Assembly (NCBI GenBank): GCA_015060865.1
Contig: SUXS01000007.1
Location: forward strand, 91,681 to 155,680
Source of the DNA: Bacteroidales bacterium
GTDB taxonomy: Bacteria; Bacteroidota; Bacteroidia; Bacteroidales; Bacteroidaceae
Direction: 5' to 3'
Length of the DNA stretch: 64,000 bases
In this document: positions 17,278 through 26,503 of the stretch, one piece after another
Layout: the number at the start of each line of letters is the position of its first letter
Numbering within the stretch: position 1 is the first letter of the stretch
Notes under the pieces: model-generated
The model's database searches: none
Seen by the model: only the letters and a program-made list of their open reading frames with translations
Told to the model about the DNA's origin: nothing
Program-made: the position numbers and the translations under genes

Positions 17278-19020
17278 ATGCCAACATTCAATATCAAAGA
17301 GGAATATGCAGCTTTGCACTCCTCTTTTCCTATTTATAAACGCCGCCCCATTATCGGCATCACGGGAAACTACGACAACGGCAAGTGTACTTTACTCGAA
17401 GGCTACTATCAATCCGTCATTGAAGCAGGAGGAACTCCTCTCATCATTCCTGCATTTGACAACATCGATGCCATGGTGAGTCTACTCGAACGTATAGACG
17501 CACTTATCCTATCCGGTGGAGGCGACATCAACCCCCTCTATCTGAATGAAGAACCCATACGCGAACTCAGTTCGATAAATCCCGCCCGTGATTGGCAAGA
17601 ATTGATGCTTGTACGCCTCGCCAGCAATCGTCAAATCCCTATTCTCGGGATTTGCCGTGGCCTACAAGTGATGACTGCAGCCTTAGGAGGCAAGCTCTAC
17701 CAGGACATTTACAAAGAGGCTGGCGCCACGGTCAAACATAGTCAAGAAACCGAACGTCATATTGCTACGCATAGTATAAACATAGCACCGTCAAGTCAAC
17801 TCGCTACCATTTTCGGGACAACTAACGTCTATGTCAATAGTTTCCATCACCAAGCCATAAAGGAAGCCGCACCTGGATTTTTAGCCACAGCCTTTTCCCC
17901 AGACGGAGTCATCGAAGCCGTAGAGAGTATCCATTGCAAGTCCATGATAGGCGTACAATGGCACCCCGAATGCATGATATTAAATAACGACCGCAGCATG
18001 ATGCCTCTTTTCGATTGGTTCATAAGCGAGGCACGTTCCTTCGCAACGGCACGTAAGTTACATCAGCGCATTCTTTCCCTTGACACTCATTGTGACACCC
18101 CAATGAAGTTCGACCAGCAGATCTGTTTCAACAGTAGAGATCCACGTATCCTGGTCGATTTACACAAAATGACAGAGGGACACCTTGATGCCACCATCAT
18201 GGTAGCCTACCTACGCCAACTCGAGCGAGACAAGACATCCCTTGACGTTGCCTTTGCCAAGGCCGAACGCCTCATTTCTGAAATAGAATCTATGGTAGCA
18301 CAAAATGCTCATAGCGTAGGTATCGCTTACACCCCAGACGACCTCTATCGCCTTAAACGCGAGGGACGTCGTGCTTTAATGCTCGGCATAGAGAACGGTT
18401 ATGCTATAGGCGATGAGATTAACCGTATTGAGCACTTCCGACGTCGCGGTATAGTATATATGACACTTTGCCACAATGGTGACAATGACCTATGCGACTC
18501 GGCACGTGGAAGTTCCGAGCATGGTGGTCTCAGCACCTTGGGCCGTGAAGCCATTCGTGAGATGAACCGTGTAGGTATGATGATAGACCTCTCACATGCT
18601 TCCGAGAACAGTTTTTACCAGGCTATCGAAGTCAGCCACACTCCTATCGTATGCAGCCATTCATCAGCTCGTGCCCTGTGTGATCACCCACGCAACCTCA
18701 CTGATGACCAATTGCGTACTCTTGCAGCCTCAGGCGGTGTAGTGCAGACTTGCCTTTATGACGGGTTCCTACGACAAGAGGGAGGCGCAACAATAAAAGA
18801 TGCCATCCGACACATCTGTCACATGGTGAATATTGCCGGTATCAACCATGTAGGCATAGGTACAGACTTTGATGGTGATGGCGGCGTCATAGGCTGTGCC
18901 GATGCCTCAGAGGTCATCAACCTAACTCGCAGCCTTTTGGCAGAAGGATTCTCTGAGGAAGACATTGAAAAGTTATGGGGAGGAAACTTCCTCCGCGTGA
19001 TGCGCATGGTACAAGCATAA
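17278..19020 (+). CDS. Fusion of class I amidotransferase-like peptidase C26 and membrane dipeptidase M19
   Basis: 580-residue two-enzyme protein. Residues about 20-255 form a gamma-glutamyl hydrolase domain (PuuD-like): ILSGGGDINP, nucleophile Cys126 in GICRGLQ, and His229/Glu231 in QWHPE. Residues about 262-578 form an M19 zinc dipeptidase: His271 and Asp273 (DTHCDT), Glu372 (GIENG), His440 (DLSHAS), His461 (CSHSSAR) and Asp530 (GTDFDG). No signal peptide is visible, so it is probably cytosolic. A gamma-glutamyl compound could be cut by one domain and a resulting dipeptide by the other; that coupling is inference. All catalytic residues I can place are intact. It sits under an Lrp regulator one base upstream. 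Confidence 0.85.
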   Translation: MPTFNIKEEYAALHSSFPIYKRRPIIGITGNYDNGKCTLLEGYYQSVIEAGGTPLIIPAFDNIDAMVSLLERIDALILSGGGDINPLYLNEEPIRELSSINPARDWQELMLVRLASNRQIPILGICRGLQVMTAALGGKLYQDIYKEAGATVKHSQETERHIATHSINIAPSSQLATIFGTTNVYVNSFHHQAIKEAAPGFLATAFSPDGVIEAVESIHCKSMIGVQWHPECMILNNDRSMMPLFDWFISEARSFATARKLHQRILSLDTHCDTPMKFDQQICFNSRDPRILVDLHKMTEGHLDATIMVAYLRQLERDKTSLDVAFAKAERLISEIESMVAQNAHSVGIAYTPDDLYRLKREGRRALMLGIENGYAIGDEINRIEHFRRRGIVYMTLCHNGDNDLCDSARGSSEHGGLSTLGREAIREMNRVGMMIDLSHASENSFYQAIEVSHTPIVCSHSSARALCDHPRNLTDDQLRTLAASGGVVQTCLYDGFLRQEGGATIKDAIRHICHMVNIAGINHVGIGTDFDGDGGVIGCADASEVINLTRSLLAEGFSEEDIEKLWGGNFLRVMRMVQA

Positions 19021-19361
19021 AAGATTTGTTGCAAAAGAAAACCACCCAGATCAATTCATATCTTCAGAGCAAAAGCCGTGTAAGACAGTACCAGGTGTTG
19101 ACGCATAAGATATCTTCAACAACACAACACCTGCCCTAGCAACCAAAAGACTTATAATCTGTTTAGCCATTCTGAATGGCTAAACAAGTTTTATACCCTG
19201 TAGCACACTTGTCATAGGCATTGAACTATCACATCCGAGAGGAGCTTCTCCGAAAATCCAATAAACATCGTCAAATTAAAAGATGGGAATAAAAGATAGA
19301 GAGGGAGAGTCTTACGACATCCCCCTCTCATCAGAGTTCAATTGTTCCACTAATCAAGCTC
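19021..19361. other. Spacer between convergent C26-M19 gene and secDF
   Basis: 340 bases without a gene. It contains the perfect hairpin at 19161-19185 and a weaker GAGAGGG/CCCTCTC pairing (19299-19305 with 19323-19329) near the secDF 3' end. Confidence 0.6.
19161..19185. terminator. Hairpin after C26-M19 gene
   Basis: GTTTAGCCATTC and its exact complement separated by one base, followed by AAGTTTTAT. It is a likely terminator, though the T-run is short and 140 bases lie between it and the stop codon. Confidence 0.55.
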
Positions 19362-22346
19362 TTATTTCTTTTCAATAGCTTTCTTATCCTTCTTGCTCAT
19401 TACGAGGTATGCCATCGGAGCGGCGAAGAAGAGTGATGAGCAAGTACCGTATCCCACACCGAGCATCATGGCGAAGGCGAAGCTGCGGATGCTCTCACCA
19501 CCGAGGAAGAAGATGAAGAGCAATACGAGCAAGGTCGTCAGTGAGGTGTTGATGGTACGAGCCAATGTGGTGTTGAGCGAGTCGTTGAAGAGCTGCTTCT
19601 TGTCGCGCTTGGGATAGAGTCCGAAGAACTCACGGATACGGTCGAAGATAACCACCTTGTCGTTGATTGAGTAACCGATAGCAGTCAAGATAGCACCAAT
19701 AAAGGTCTGGTCAACGTCCATAGAGAAGGGCAGGAAACCGTGGAGCAGTGAGTAGGTACCCATGATGAGCACTACGTCGACTGCAAGGGCGATAACTGAG
19801 CCAACACTATATGCCACGTTACGGAAACGAATCAAGATGTAGATAAAGATAGCAATCCATGCGAGCACCACTGACCAAATAGCACCATTAAGGATATCTG
19901 AAGCCATGCTCGGACCTACCTTCTGTGAACTGATGATAGAGCCACCATAGTGGTTGTCGCGGTCGATGAATACATCGTAGGTAAGGTCGCTGCTGAGCAA
20001 CTTGGCATCCATGAATGCTTCGTAAAGGAACTGCTCGATCTCGGCATCGATATCCTGAGCATCATCATCGATACGGTAGTTGGTACTGATACGTACGGTC
20101 TGGCCATCGCTACCAAGGGCGATTACTGATACTGAAGCATCCTCGCCAATCTTGTCGGCCAATACCTCACGAATCTGCTCGGGCTCAACCTGCTGCTCGA
20201 ACTTAACGGTGAAGTTGCGGCCACCGGTGAAGTCGATACTTGAGCTCAAACCGCGGATACCGAGTGATAAGACGCTGATAAGGAGCGCTGCACCGAATAC
20301 GATGAATGAGGTCTTGTATGCACCCATGAAGTTGAACTTAGGTGCACGCATCCACTTCTCAGAGAGCTTGGTTACGAAGGTGAGGTTTGTCCACTTCTCC
20401 TTACCCAAACGCCACTCGTAAACGAGACGTGTCACGAACACAGCGGTGAAGAACGAGCAAACGATACCGATAATCAATGTGGTGGCAAAACCACGGATAG
20501 GACCTGTACCGAAGTTGAAGAGGATGATACCTGTAATAATAGAGGTAATGTTAGAGTCGAAGATGGCTGAGAAGGCATTCTTGTAACCATCGGTGAGTGC
20601 CTGCTTCACAGTCTTACCAGCACGAAGTTCTTCCTTGGTACGCTCATAGATAAGCACGTTAGCATCGACAGCCATACCGAGGGTGAGCACCATACCGGCG
20701 ATACCTGACATGGTAAGAGCAGCCTGGAACGAAGCCAAGATACCGAGCGTGAAGAAGAAGTTGAGGATAAGTGCGCAGTTGGCCACCATACCGGGGATGA
20801 TGCCATAGACAGCACACATGTAAATCATCAATGCAATGAAGGCCAATACGAATGAGAGGATACCCTGCTGGATTGACTTCTGACCGAGTGAAGGACCTAC
20901 GATGTCTTCCTGCACAATCTTGGCAGGAGCGGGCATCTTACCAGACTTAAGCACGTTTGCCAAGTCCTTGGTGTCTTCCTGTGAGAACTGACCTGTAATC
21001 TGTGACTGACCACCAGTAATCTCATTCATTACATTAGGAGCACTATAGATATAACCATCAAGAGCGATAGCGATGGGCTTATTGATGTTCTGCTTGGTAA
21101 GCTGTGCCCAACGACGTGCACCGTCAGAGTTCATGGTCATTGATACGCTAGGACGGCCGTTGTTGTCGTAGTCGTCAGTAGCTGATACGATAACATCACC
21201 TTCGAGTGGAGCGCGACCGTTGCGCTGTGTTGACTTAATGGCATAGAGCTCAAAAATCTTTCCATCCTCGTCAATAGCCTTCACACCCCACATGAGCTTG
21301 AGGTCGCGGGGCAACAGTTCTTTTACCTCGGCACGAGCAAGATACTCATCGATCTGTTTCATTTCACGGCTGTGGGCATAGCCGACCACACATCCCTGAT
21401 TCTGCATTACCTGAAGGATAGAGAGCAAGGGATTCTCCTTCTTGGCCTTTGCAAGAGTAGCTGCATCTACAGCACTTTCGGTATTGTCACCAGTAAGTGC
21501 AGAGAGGTCTACGTCCTCTTCGGCAGCTTCAGTTGCCTCAGCAGCAGCCTCCTCGGCAGGAGTTTCTGCAGCCTCGGGGTTCTCCAAGGCAATGATATCG
21601 CGCAACTTGGCATCGGCAGCCATGAGGAACGGTGCTACCTCTGCAGAGGTATAGGTCTCCCAGAACTCGAGGTTAGCCGACCCCTGCAGGAGCTTTCTAA
21701 CGCGCTCAGGTTCCTTAATACCGGGAAGTTCAACCATTATACGCCCCATGCTTCCCTCAAGTTCCTGAATGTTAGGCTGTGCCACACCGAAACGGTCAAT
21801 ACGGGTACGGAGCACATTGAATGAGTTGTCAATAGCAGCTTCCACCTCAGCGCGAAGCACAGCTTCTACCTCTGCATCGGTACTTTTGGTGTTCACCTTG
21901 TCCTTCAATTGTTGGGTAGCAAAAAGCTCGGCCAGCGTACCGTCAGGTTTCTGTTTCTTATACTCCTTAATAAATAAGGTGATGTAGTCACTGTTACTGC
22001 TTGCAGCCTCCTTAGCAGCATTGGCGATGGCAGTAGTAAATGCCTCATCGGTCTTATGGTCGGCAAGAGCCTTCACGACATCAGGTACAGATACCTCCAG
22101 AATAACGTTCATACCACCCTTAAGGTCAAGACCGAGGCCGATACCCATCTCACGTGCCTGCTTATAGGTGTAGACACCGAGATAAACTTTCTTGTTCATA
22201 ATTGAATCGATATACACCGATTCACCTCCAGCATATTGCTCCGCCTTTTTGTTATGGTGGCTTGTCACAAACGTGAAGGAAAGGTAAAATGCACACACTA
22301 CTGTGAGCAATACCGCAATTACTTTTACAAATCCTTTGTTTTGCAT
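19362..22346 (-). CDS. secDF: Protein translocase SecDF fusion
   Basis: Accessory membrane pump of the Sec translocon that uses proton motive force to help export. At 994 residues it is the fused SecD-SecF form: an N-terminal helix, large periplasmic domain P1 (with LGLDLKGGMNVILEV and RIDRFGVAQPNIQ), five SecD helices with GMAVDANVLIYERTKEE, then SecF from about residue 670 with SSIDFTGGRNF and SINDKVVIFDRIRE. An Ala/Glu-rich stretch (about 260-290, EAAETPAEEAAAEATEAAEE) is a low-complexity insert in P1. A candidate -7 box TATATTTG lies about 95 bases upstream (22442-22449). Confidence 0.96.
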   Translation of the reverse strand: MQNKGFVKVIAVLLTVVCAFYLSFTFVTSHHNKKAEQYAGGESVYIDSIMNKKVYLGVYTYKQAREMGIGLGLDLKGGMNVILEVSVPDVVKALADHKTDEAFTTAIANAAKEAASSNSDYITLFIKEYKKQKPDGTLAELFATQQLKDKVNTKSTDAEVEAVLRAEVEAAIDNSFNVLRTRIDRFGVAQPNIQELEGSMGRIMVELPGIKEPERVRKLLQGSANLEFWETYTSAEVAPFLMAADAKLRDIIALENPEAAETPAEEAAAEATEAAEEDVDLSALTGDNTESAVDAATLAKAKKENPLLSILQVMQNQGCVVGYAHSREMKQIDEYLARAEVKELLPRDLKLMWGVKAIDEDGKIFELYAIKSTQRNGRAPLEGDVIVSATDDYDNNGRPSVSMTMNSDGARRWAQLTKQNINKPIAIALDGYIYSAPNVMNEITGGQSQITGQFSQEDTKDLANVLKSGKMPAPAKIVQEDIVGPSLGQKSIQQGILSFVLAFIALMIYMCAVYGIIPGMVANCALILNFFFTLGILASFQAALTMSGIAGMVLTLGMAVDANVLIYERTKEELRAGKTVKQALTDGYKNAFSAIFDSNITSIITGIILFNFGTGPIRGFATTLIIGIVCSFFTAVFVTRLVYEWRLGKEKWTNLTFVTKLSEKWMRAPKFNFMGAYKTSFIVFGAALLISVLSLGIRGLSSSIDFTGGRNFTVKFEQQVEPEQIREVLADKIGEDASVSVIALGSDGQTVRISTNYRIDDDAQDIDAEIEQFLYEAFMDAKLLSSDLTYDVFIDRDNHYGGSIISSQKVGPSMASDILNGAIWSVVLAWIAIFIYILIRFRNVAYSVGSVIALAVDVVLIMGTYSLLHGFLPFSMDVDQTFIGAILTAIGYSINDKVVIFDRIREFFGLYPKRDKKQLFNDSLNTTLARTINTSLTTLLVLLFIFFLGGESIRSFAFAMMLGVGYGTCSSLFFAAPMAYLVMSKKDKKAIEKK

Positions 22347-22544
22347 TTTGTGTTAGTTATTTTGTTCTTATTTTGTTTTATACGTTTTGCAAGAGACTAT
22401 AAAATGATGGCAATAAAATCAAATAGTTTCTAACAAGGGTGCAAATATAGGACTTTTTTTTTCAACAGACGATTTCTTAGGCAATTATTTGCATCTCACC
22501 CCCCATTTTATCCAAGTAAGAGATAGCAAGAAGCTGTTTCTTTC

Positions 22545-23636
22545 CTATTTTGTTTTTTTCAAATAGCAAGAAATCGGATAGTGGTCCGACTGTTTGAAGT
22601 TATGGTCTACGATACAGCCATAAGATTTAAGTGACTTCGAATGTAAGATATGATCAATGCGATAAAACAGTTTGTTACGATTGTAACTGATACCTGGTCC
22701 ATTGCCACTATTCACAAACGCATCGTCAAGTGTTTTTTTTAATGTCTGACATGTATAAGATATCGGCGAATCATTAAAATCCCCACAAACGACAACATAA
22801 GGCGATGTTTCTTCGTACATATCAGAAATAATTACTTTCACCTGCTCAGCACGTTTTTCCGCAGCCACCTTCAATTTATTGACCAGCTCCTTAGTCCCGT
22901 CTGCCAGGAGATTCCCTTTTGGAGCTTGCAGCATCTGTTCGTAGGTGCTTTTGTTGTCTTCATTGAGATTGTTTGATTGAAGATGACAATTGTAGACTAT
23001 TATGGTATCCTTTTCATGTAGTATACTATATTTGACGCAACCATTTCCTGTGGTACTCAAATCAATGGTTTCTACACCCAAAATTGGATATTTGGATATG
23101 CAACATAGAAAACGTGCTGCAGCTTCTTTATCCGTTGACACATGGTATGACTTATAAGGATAATTTTTAAATAGAGCTTCAGCCTTTTCATTCTTTTTTA
23201 TGGCATTGAAAGGACACTCTTGCAGGCAAATAATATCAGCACCGCTATTTTCAAGGTATGCAATCGTCGGGTTCTTCTTGTTGGCAGTTGAGGCCTGAAT
23301 ATTCGGACTGAAGATATTGTACGACAACAACCTTACAGACCCTTCAGGTGGGTTCTGACTTGTGAGGTTTATCGGCCAAAAAGCCCGTATTTGCGGAAAG
23401 CACAAAACAATTGTTATGATAGGGACAAGTAGATATGCCCGCCGAAGCAACAGCCATACAAGAAAAAATATGGCATTCGCAACCAGGACAAAGGGGAAGG
23501 CCAATCCTGCCAACGAGAGCAATGGCATATCGTCTGCAGGCAAATATGGACTATAAGCACAACAAACCAGCAGTACAGCCACCAACAAGTTTACACCAAG
23601 CAATGGATACAGGGCAATTTTAGCATACCATTTCAT
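22545..23636 (-). CDS. Membrane-anchored endonuclease/exonuclease/phosphatase family protein
   Basis: 363 residues: three N-terminal membrane helices (about 5-85) then an EEP catalytic domain with SYNIF, QECPFN, YNCHLQSNN, VVCGDFNDSP and the C-terminal SDHYPISCYL, which supply the metal and catalytic His/Asp residues. The family includes DNases, phosphodiesterases and sphingomyelinases; this membrane-bound layout is common in the order and its substrate is unknown. The ATG overlaps the upstream rhomboid stop (ATGA), so it is the third gene of a rhomboid-rhomboid-EEP operon. Confidence 0.82.
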   Translation of the reverse strand: MKWYAKIALYPLLGVNLLVAVLLVCCAYSPYLPADDMPLLSLAGLAFPFVLVANAIFFLVWLLLRRAYLLVPIITIVLCFPQIRAFWPINLTSQNPPEGSVRLLSYNIFSPNIQASTANKKNPTIAYLENSGADIICLQECPFNAIKKNEKAEALFKNYPYKSYHVSTDKEAAARFLCCISKYPILGVETIDLSTTGNGCVKYSILHEKDTIIVYNCHLQSNNLNEDNKSTYEQMLQAPKGNLLADGTKELVNKLKVAAEKRAEQVKVIISDMYEETSPYVVVCGDFNDSPISYTCQTLKKTLDDAFVNSGNGPGISYNRNKLFYRIDHILHSKSLKSYGCIVDHNFKQSDHYPISCYLKKTK

Positions 23637-24538
23637 CGGCTACTTGCTTCAAAAAGTTTTCGTTTCTCCTCCTCGGTCAGACTACTATAACCTGACTTCT
23701 TGAGTTTCTCCAATATACCATCCACCTCTTCAGACTGCTTTTTCTTGCGAGCATTGTATTCGTAGTCCACCGTATGCCCCGAGGCATTGTTGACATGCAC
23801 CTTCATCTTGGCTTTGCGGGACTTGCGTCCACGTTTACGGAAGAGGTTACCGATAGCATCCATACACACGTTTACCCAGTGGGTGATGTCGTATCCCTTG
23901 GCAAATCCCCGTACAAACCACCATCCGGCCAAGATTCCTCCCAAGTGAGCGATATGTCCGCCCGCATTATTTGAACTTACCGACAGAATATCAAAGAGCA
24001 TTATGGCTAAAGCAAAATACTTCAGTTTCACCGGACCAATGAAGAGAAGATTGATCTTATAGTCGGGTTCGCGTATAGCCGTAGCAATGGCGATAGCCAG
24101 CACTGAAGCCGAGGCCCCTACCAACGTTGCCCCATAAAGCTGCGTCTCAAATACGGGGAAGATATTATAGGCCAATATATAAAGCAAGGCACCCAACAAT
24201 CCGCCTACCACATAAAGCCCCCGTAAATGCTTGGAGGAGAAGAAATAGAGGAAGAGGCGACCAAACCAATAGAGCCACAGCATATTGCCCAGCAAGTGCC
24301 ACAGGCCTGCATGCATAAACATATAGGAAACTAATGTCCACGGACGCCGCAGCAGCTGCAGCAGATCGGCCGGGAGATAAAGTTTGTACAACCACTCCGA
24401 GATTCCGACATTAAACAATCCAAGCAGCACCGAAAGAAGCATACAGGCAACATACACTGCCACATTGATATAGATAAGGCGGACAACCACGTTGCCTTGT
24501 CTAAAAGTACGCTTCAAATCATCAAAAATACCTACCAT
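23633..24538 (-). CDS. Rhomboid family intramembrane serine protease (second of pair)
   Basis: I start at the ATG at 24536-24538 (301 residues, MVGIFDDLKR), overlapping the upstream gene by 17 bases. Six or so helices carry the rhomboid marks HAGLWHLLGNMLWLYWFG, catalytic Ser in GASAS and His in HIAHLGG. After the membrane part comes a basic cytoplasmic tail with a predicted helical segment (KKKQSEEVDGILEKLKKSG then SLTEEEKRKLF). Rhomboids cleave membrane proteins within the bilayer; the substrate is unknown. It is coupled to a second rhomboid upstream and an EEP protein downstream. Confidence 0.9.
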   Translation of the reverse strand: MVGIFDDLKRTFRQGNVVVRLIYINVAVYVACMLLSVLLGLFNVGISEWLYKLYLPADLLQLLRRPWTLVSYMFMHAGLWHLLGNMLWLYWFGRLFLYFFSSKHLRGLYVVGGLLGALLYILAYNIFPVFETQLYGATLVGASASVLAIAIATAIREPDYKINLLFIGPVKLKYFALAIMLFDILSVSSNNAGGHIAHLGGILAGWWFVRGFAKGYDITHWVNVCMDAIGNLFRKRGRKSRKAKMKVHVNNASGHTVDYEYNARKKKQSEEVDGILEKLKKSGYSSLTEEEKRKLFEASSR

Positions 24539-25250
24539 GCAGAGTTCCTTTCTTCCGCCAATACATAATAAGCAGAAATCCAAATATCATACCTCCTAAA
24601 TGAGCAAAGTGAGCCACCCCATCATTACTCATGAATCCCAAATAAAGTTCCAAGACGAAATATCCTATAATGAGCCACTTGGCCTTAATAGGCATAGGGA
24701 ACAAGAATAGGAATATCTCTTGATTGGGAAACAGCATACCGAAAGCCATCAATATGCCATACACCGCACCCGAAGCGCCAACGGTAGGTATGCTTATCGC
24801 CCGTTCATACAAAGACAGCCACTGTGCCGCCGTATGCGATGTACCATTAATGGGTATTACAGTTTCGGGAGCATAGGCCGATAGCTGCGCCATATCAGCC
24901 ATATAAGGGATAAACTCAAAGTATTGCGTCACCTCCTGCACCAAGCCCGCGCCGATGCCACACAATACATAATAGAAGAGAAAACGCTGAGAGCCCCACA
25001 CCGTCTCCAGTATACGGCCAAACATCCATACGGCAAACATGTTGAAGAGGATATGCTTGAAACCCGAATGCATGAACATATAGGTACACAGTTGATACAG
25101 CCTGAATTTCTCTGATTCAAAATAATGAAGTCCTAACACATCATTCAAATCAATCCCATACCTATCAGCAACAATAGTTGCAAAAAAGCAAAGGACATTA
25201 ATGATAATGAGGTTCTTCGTTACCGGTGGGGTATTATTCATTATTGGCAA
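24522..25250 (-). CDS. Rhomboid family intramembrane serine protease (first of pair)
   Basis: 242-residue integral membrane protease, first gene of the operon. It has the amphipathic entry NVLGLHYFESEKF, HSGFKHILFNMFAVWMFG, catalytic Ser in VGASGAVYG and catalytic His in HFAHLGGMIFG, so the Ser-His dyad is intact. It is shorter than its neighbour and lacks the cytoplasmic tail. The two are paralogs but clearly diverged, which suggests different substrates or a heteromeric role. Confidence 0.92.
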   Translation of the reverse strand: MPIMNNTPPVTKNLIIINVLCFFATIVADRYGIDLNDVLGLHYFESEKFRLYQLCTYMFMHSGFKHILFNMFAVWMFGRILETVWGSQRFLFYYVLCGIGAGLVQEVTQYFEFIPYMADMAQLSAYAPETVIPINGTSHTAAQWLSLYERAISIPTVGASGAVYGILMAFGMLFPNQEIFLFLFPMPIKAKWLIIGYFVLELYLGFMSNDGVAHFAHLGGMIFGFLLIMYWRKKGTLHGRYF

Positions 25251-25350
25251 TTTTACAAAAAACGTGTAAAAGTAGTCATTTTATTTCATTAATACGATAA
25301 AAATAACAAGCATAAACTCTTTTTAATGTTTTTAGTACTATTTACACCTT

Positions 25351-26355
25351 TTATCCTCTGTATTTTATTGACCGCCTCAAGAGATCATTCACACCATGCT
25401 GTAAATTATACTTCGGAGAATACCCCAACTCACTTACAAGAGGCCCAATATCGCACGTCCAGTTGCGCTGGCTGAGGATGCGGTATTTGTCGCTGTTGAG
25501 CGTGAAGGTTTGCCGGGTGAGCATCGACGCTGCATCACAGAGCAGCGCCGCTACTCTGCCGAGCCATAGCGGTACGGTGATGCGGCATACGAACGGGTTG
25601 CCCAACTCTTGGCGTACGATATTCCCGAAGTCGTGTGCGGTGTATACCTTGCCATCGGTGACAAAATAGGCTCGCCGAGATACTCCTCGGTCAATGGCAA
25701 GGAAGACTGCCTCCACCAAGTCTTTCACGTAGACAAACGTAATCTCTTGCCTGCGGTAGCCAAGTGTCAGTTCCGCGTGGTGGCGTATGCCATCGATGAG
25801 TATCTGATAATCCCTATCGCGTGGGCCGTAGACTCCTGTAGGGCGGAATATGACGTAGGGGAACTCCGGCTGCCGCAGCATATATTCCTCGGCCATACGT
25901 TTGCTGCGCCCGTAGTGGGTGTTGGGGCGAGGGGTATCGTCTTCACGGATAGGGCAGTAGGGCAGGGTTTCGCGGATAGGGCCGTAGGTGCCAAGGCTGC
26001 TCATGAAGATGAATTGCCGGGGCACCATCCCAAGCGCTGTGAGCGTATCTATGAAACGGCAGGTTCCCTCATAGTTGATGGCATAGAAGTCTTTGTGATG
26101 GAGGCATTGGGTAGCACCGGCGCAGTGGATGATTACATCCCAGCACCCCTGCTTGCGGGCAAAATCCTGTAGCTGGTCCTGCAAGGTTGTTGGATGGGTG
26201 TAGTCCAGCTCAATGAAGCGTATACGGCTATCAGTCAAGTATCTCCTACTGCTTGTGGGGCGCACAGCTGCCCAGGTCTCATACCCTCGCAGCAGTGCCT
26301 TCTCCACCATATGGCTCCCGATGAAGCCCGATGCACCAGTTACTAGAATCTTCAT
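25351..26355 (-). CDS. NAD-dependent epimerase/dehydratase (extended SDR)
   Basis: Starts at the ATG at 26353-26355 (334 residues, MKILVTGASGFIGSHM), preferred over the upstream ATG because the Rossmann strand begins here. The glycine motif GASGFIG, the YGRSK active-site pair (YxxxK) and RPTGVYGPRD are present. Nearest named families are UDP-sugar epimerases and dihydroflavonol-reductase-like SDRs. The substrate cannot be assigned. A minus-strand -7 box TATATTTG lies at 26383-26390. Confidence 0.85.
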   Translation of the reverse strand: MKILVTGASGFIGSHMVEKALLRGYETWAAVRPTSSRRYLTDSRIRFIELDYTHPTTLQDQLQDFARKQGCWDVIIHCAGATQCLHHKDFYAINYEGTCRFIDTLTALGMVPRQFIFMSSLGTYGPIRETLPYCPIREDDTPRPNTHYGRSKRMAEEYMLRQPEFPYVIFRPTGVYGPRDRDYQILIDGIRHHAELTLGYRRQEITFVYVKDLVEAVFLAIDRGVSRRAYFVTDGKVYTAHDFGNIVRQELGNPFVCRITVPLWLGRVAALLCDAASMLTRQTFTLNSDKYRILSQRNWTCDIGPLVSELGYSPKYNLQHGVNDLLRRSIKYRG

Positions 26356-26503
26356 TGTTCCCAATAGCCTTGATTGATGAGGCAAATATATCGTCCTTTT
26401 CTTATCAATTAAACAATTCTCTACAAAAAAAGGTTAACGGATAGCTCGATTATCAATAATAATCGTTACTTTAGCAACACGAAACCCTAAAAAGAATTAG
26501 CAT

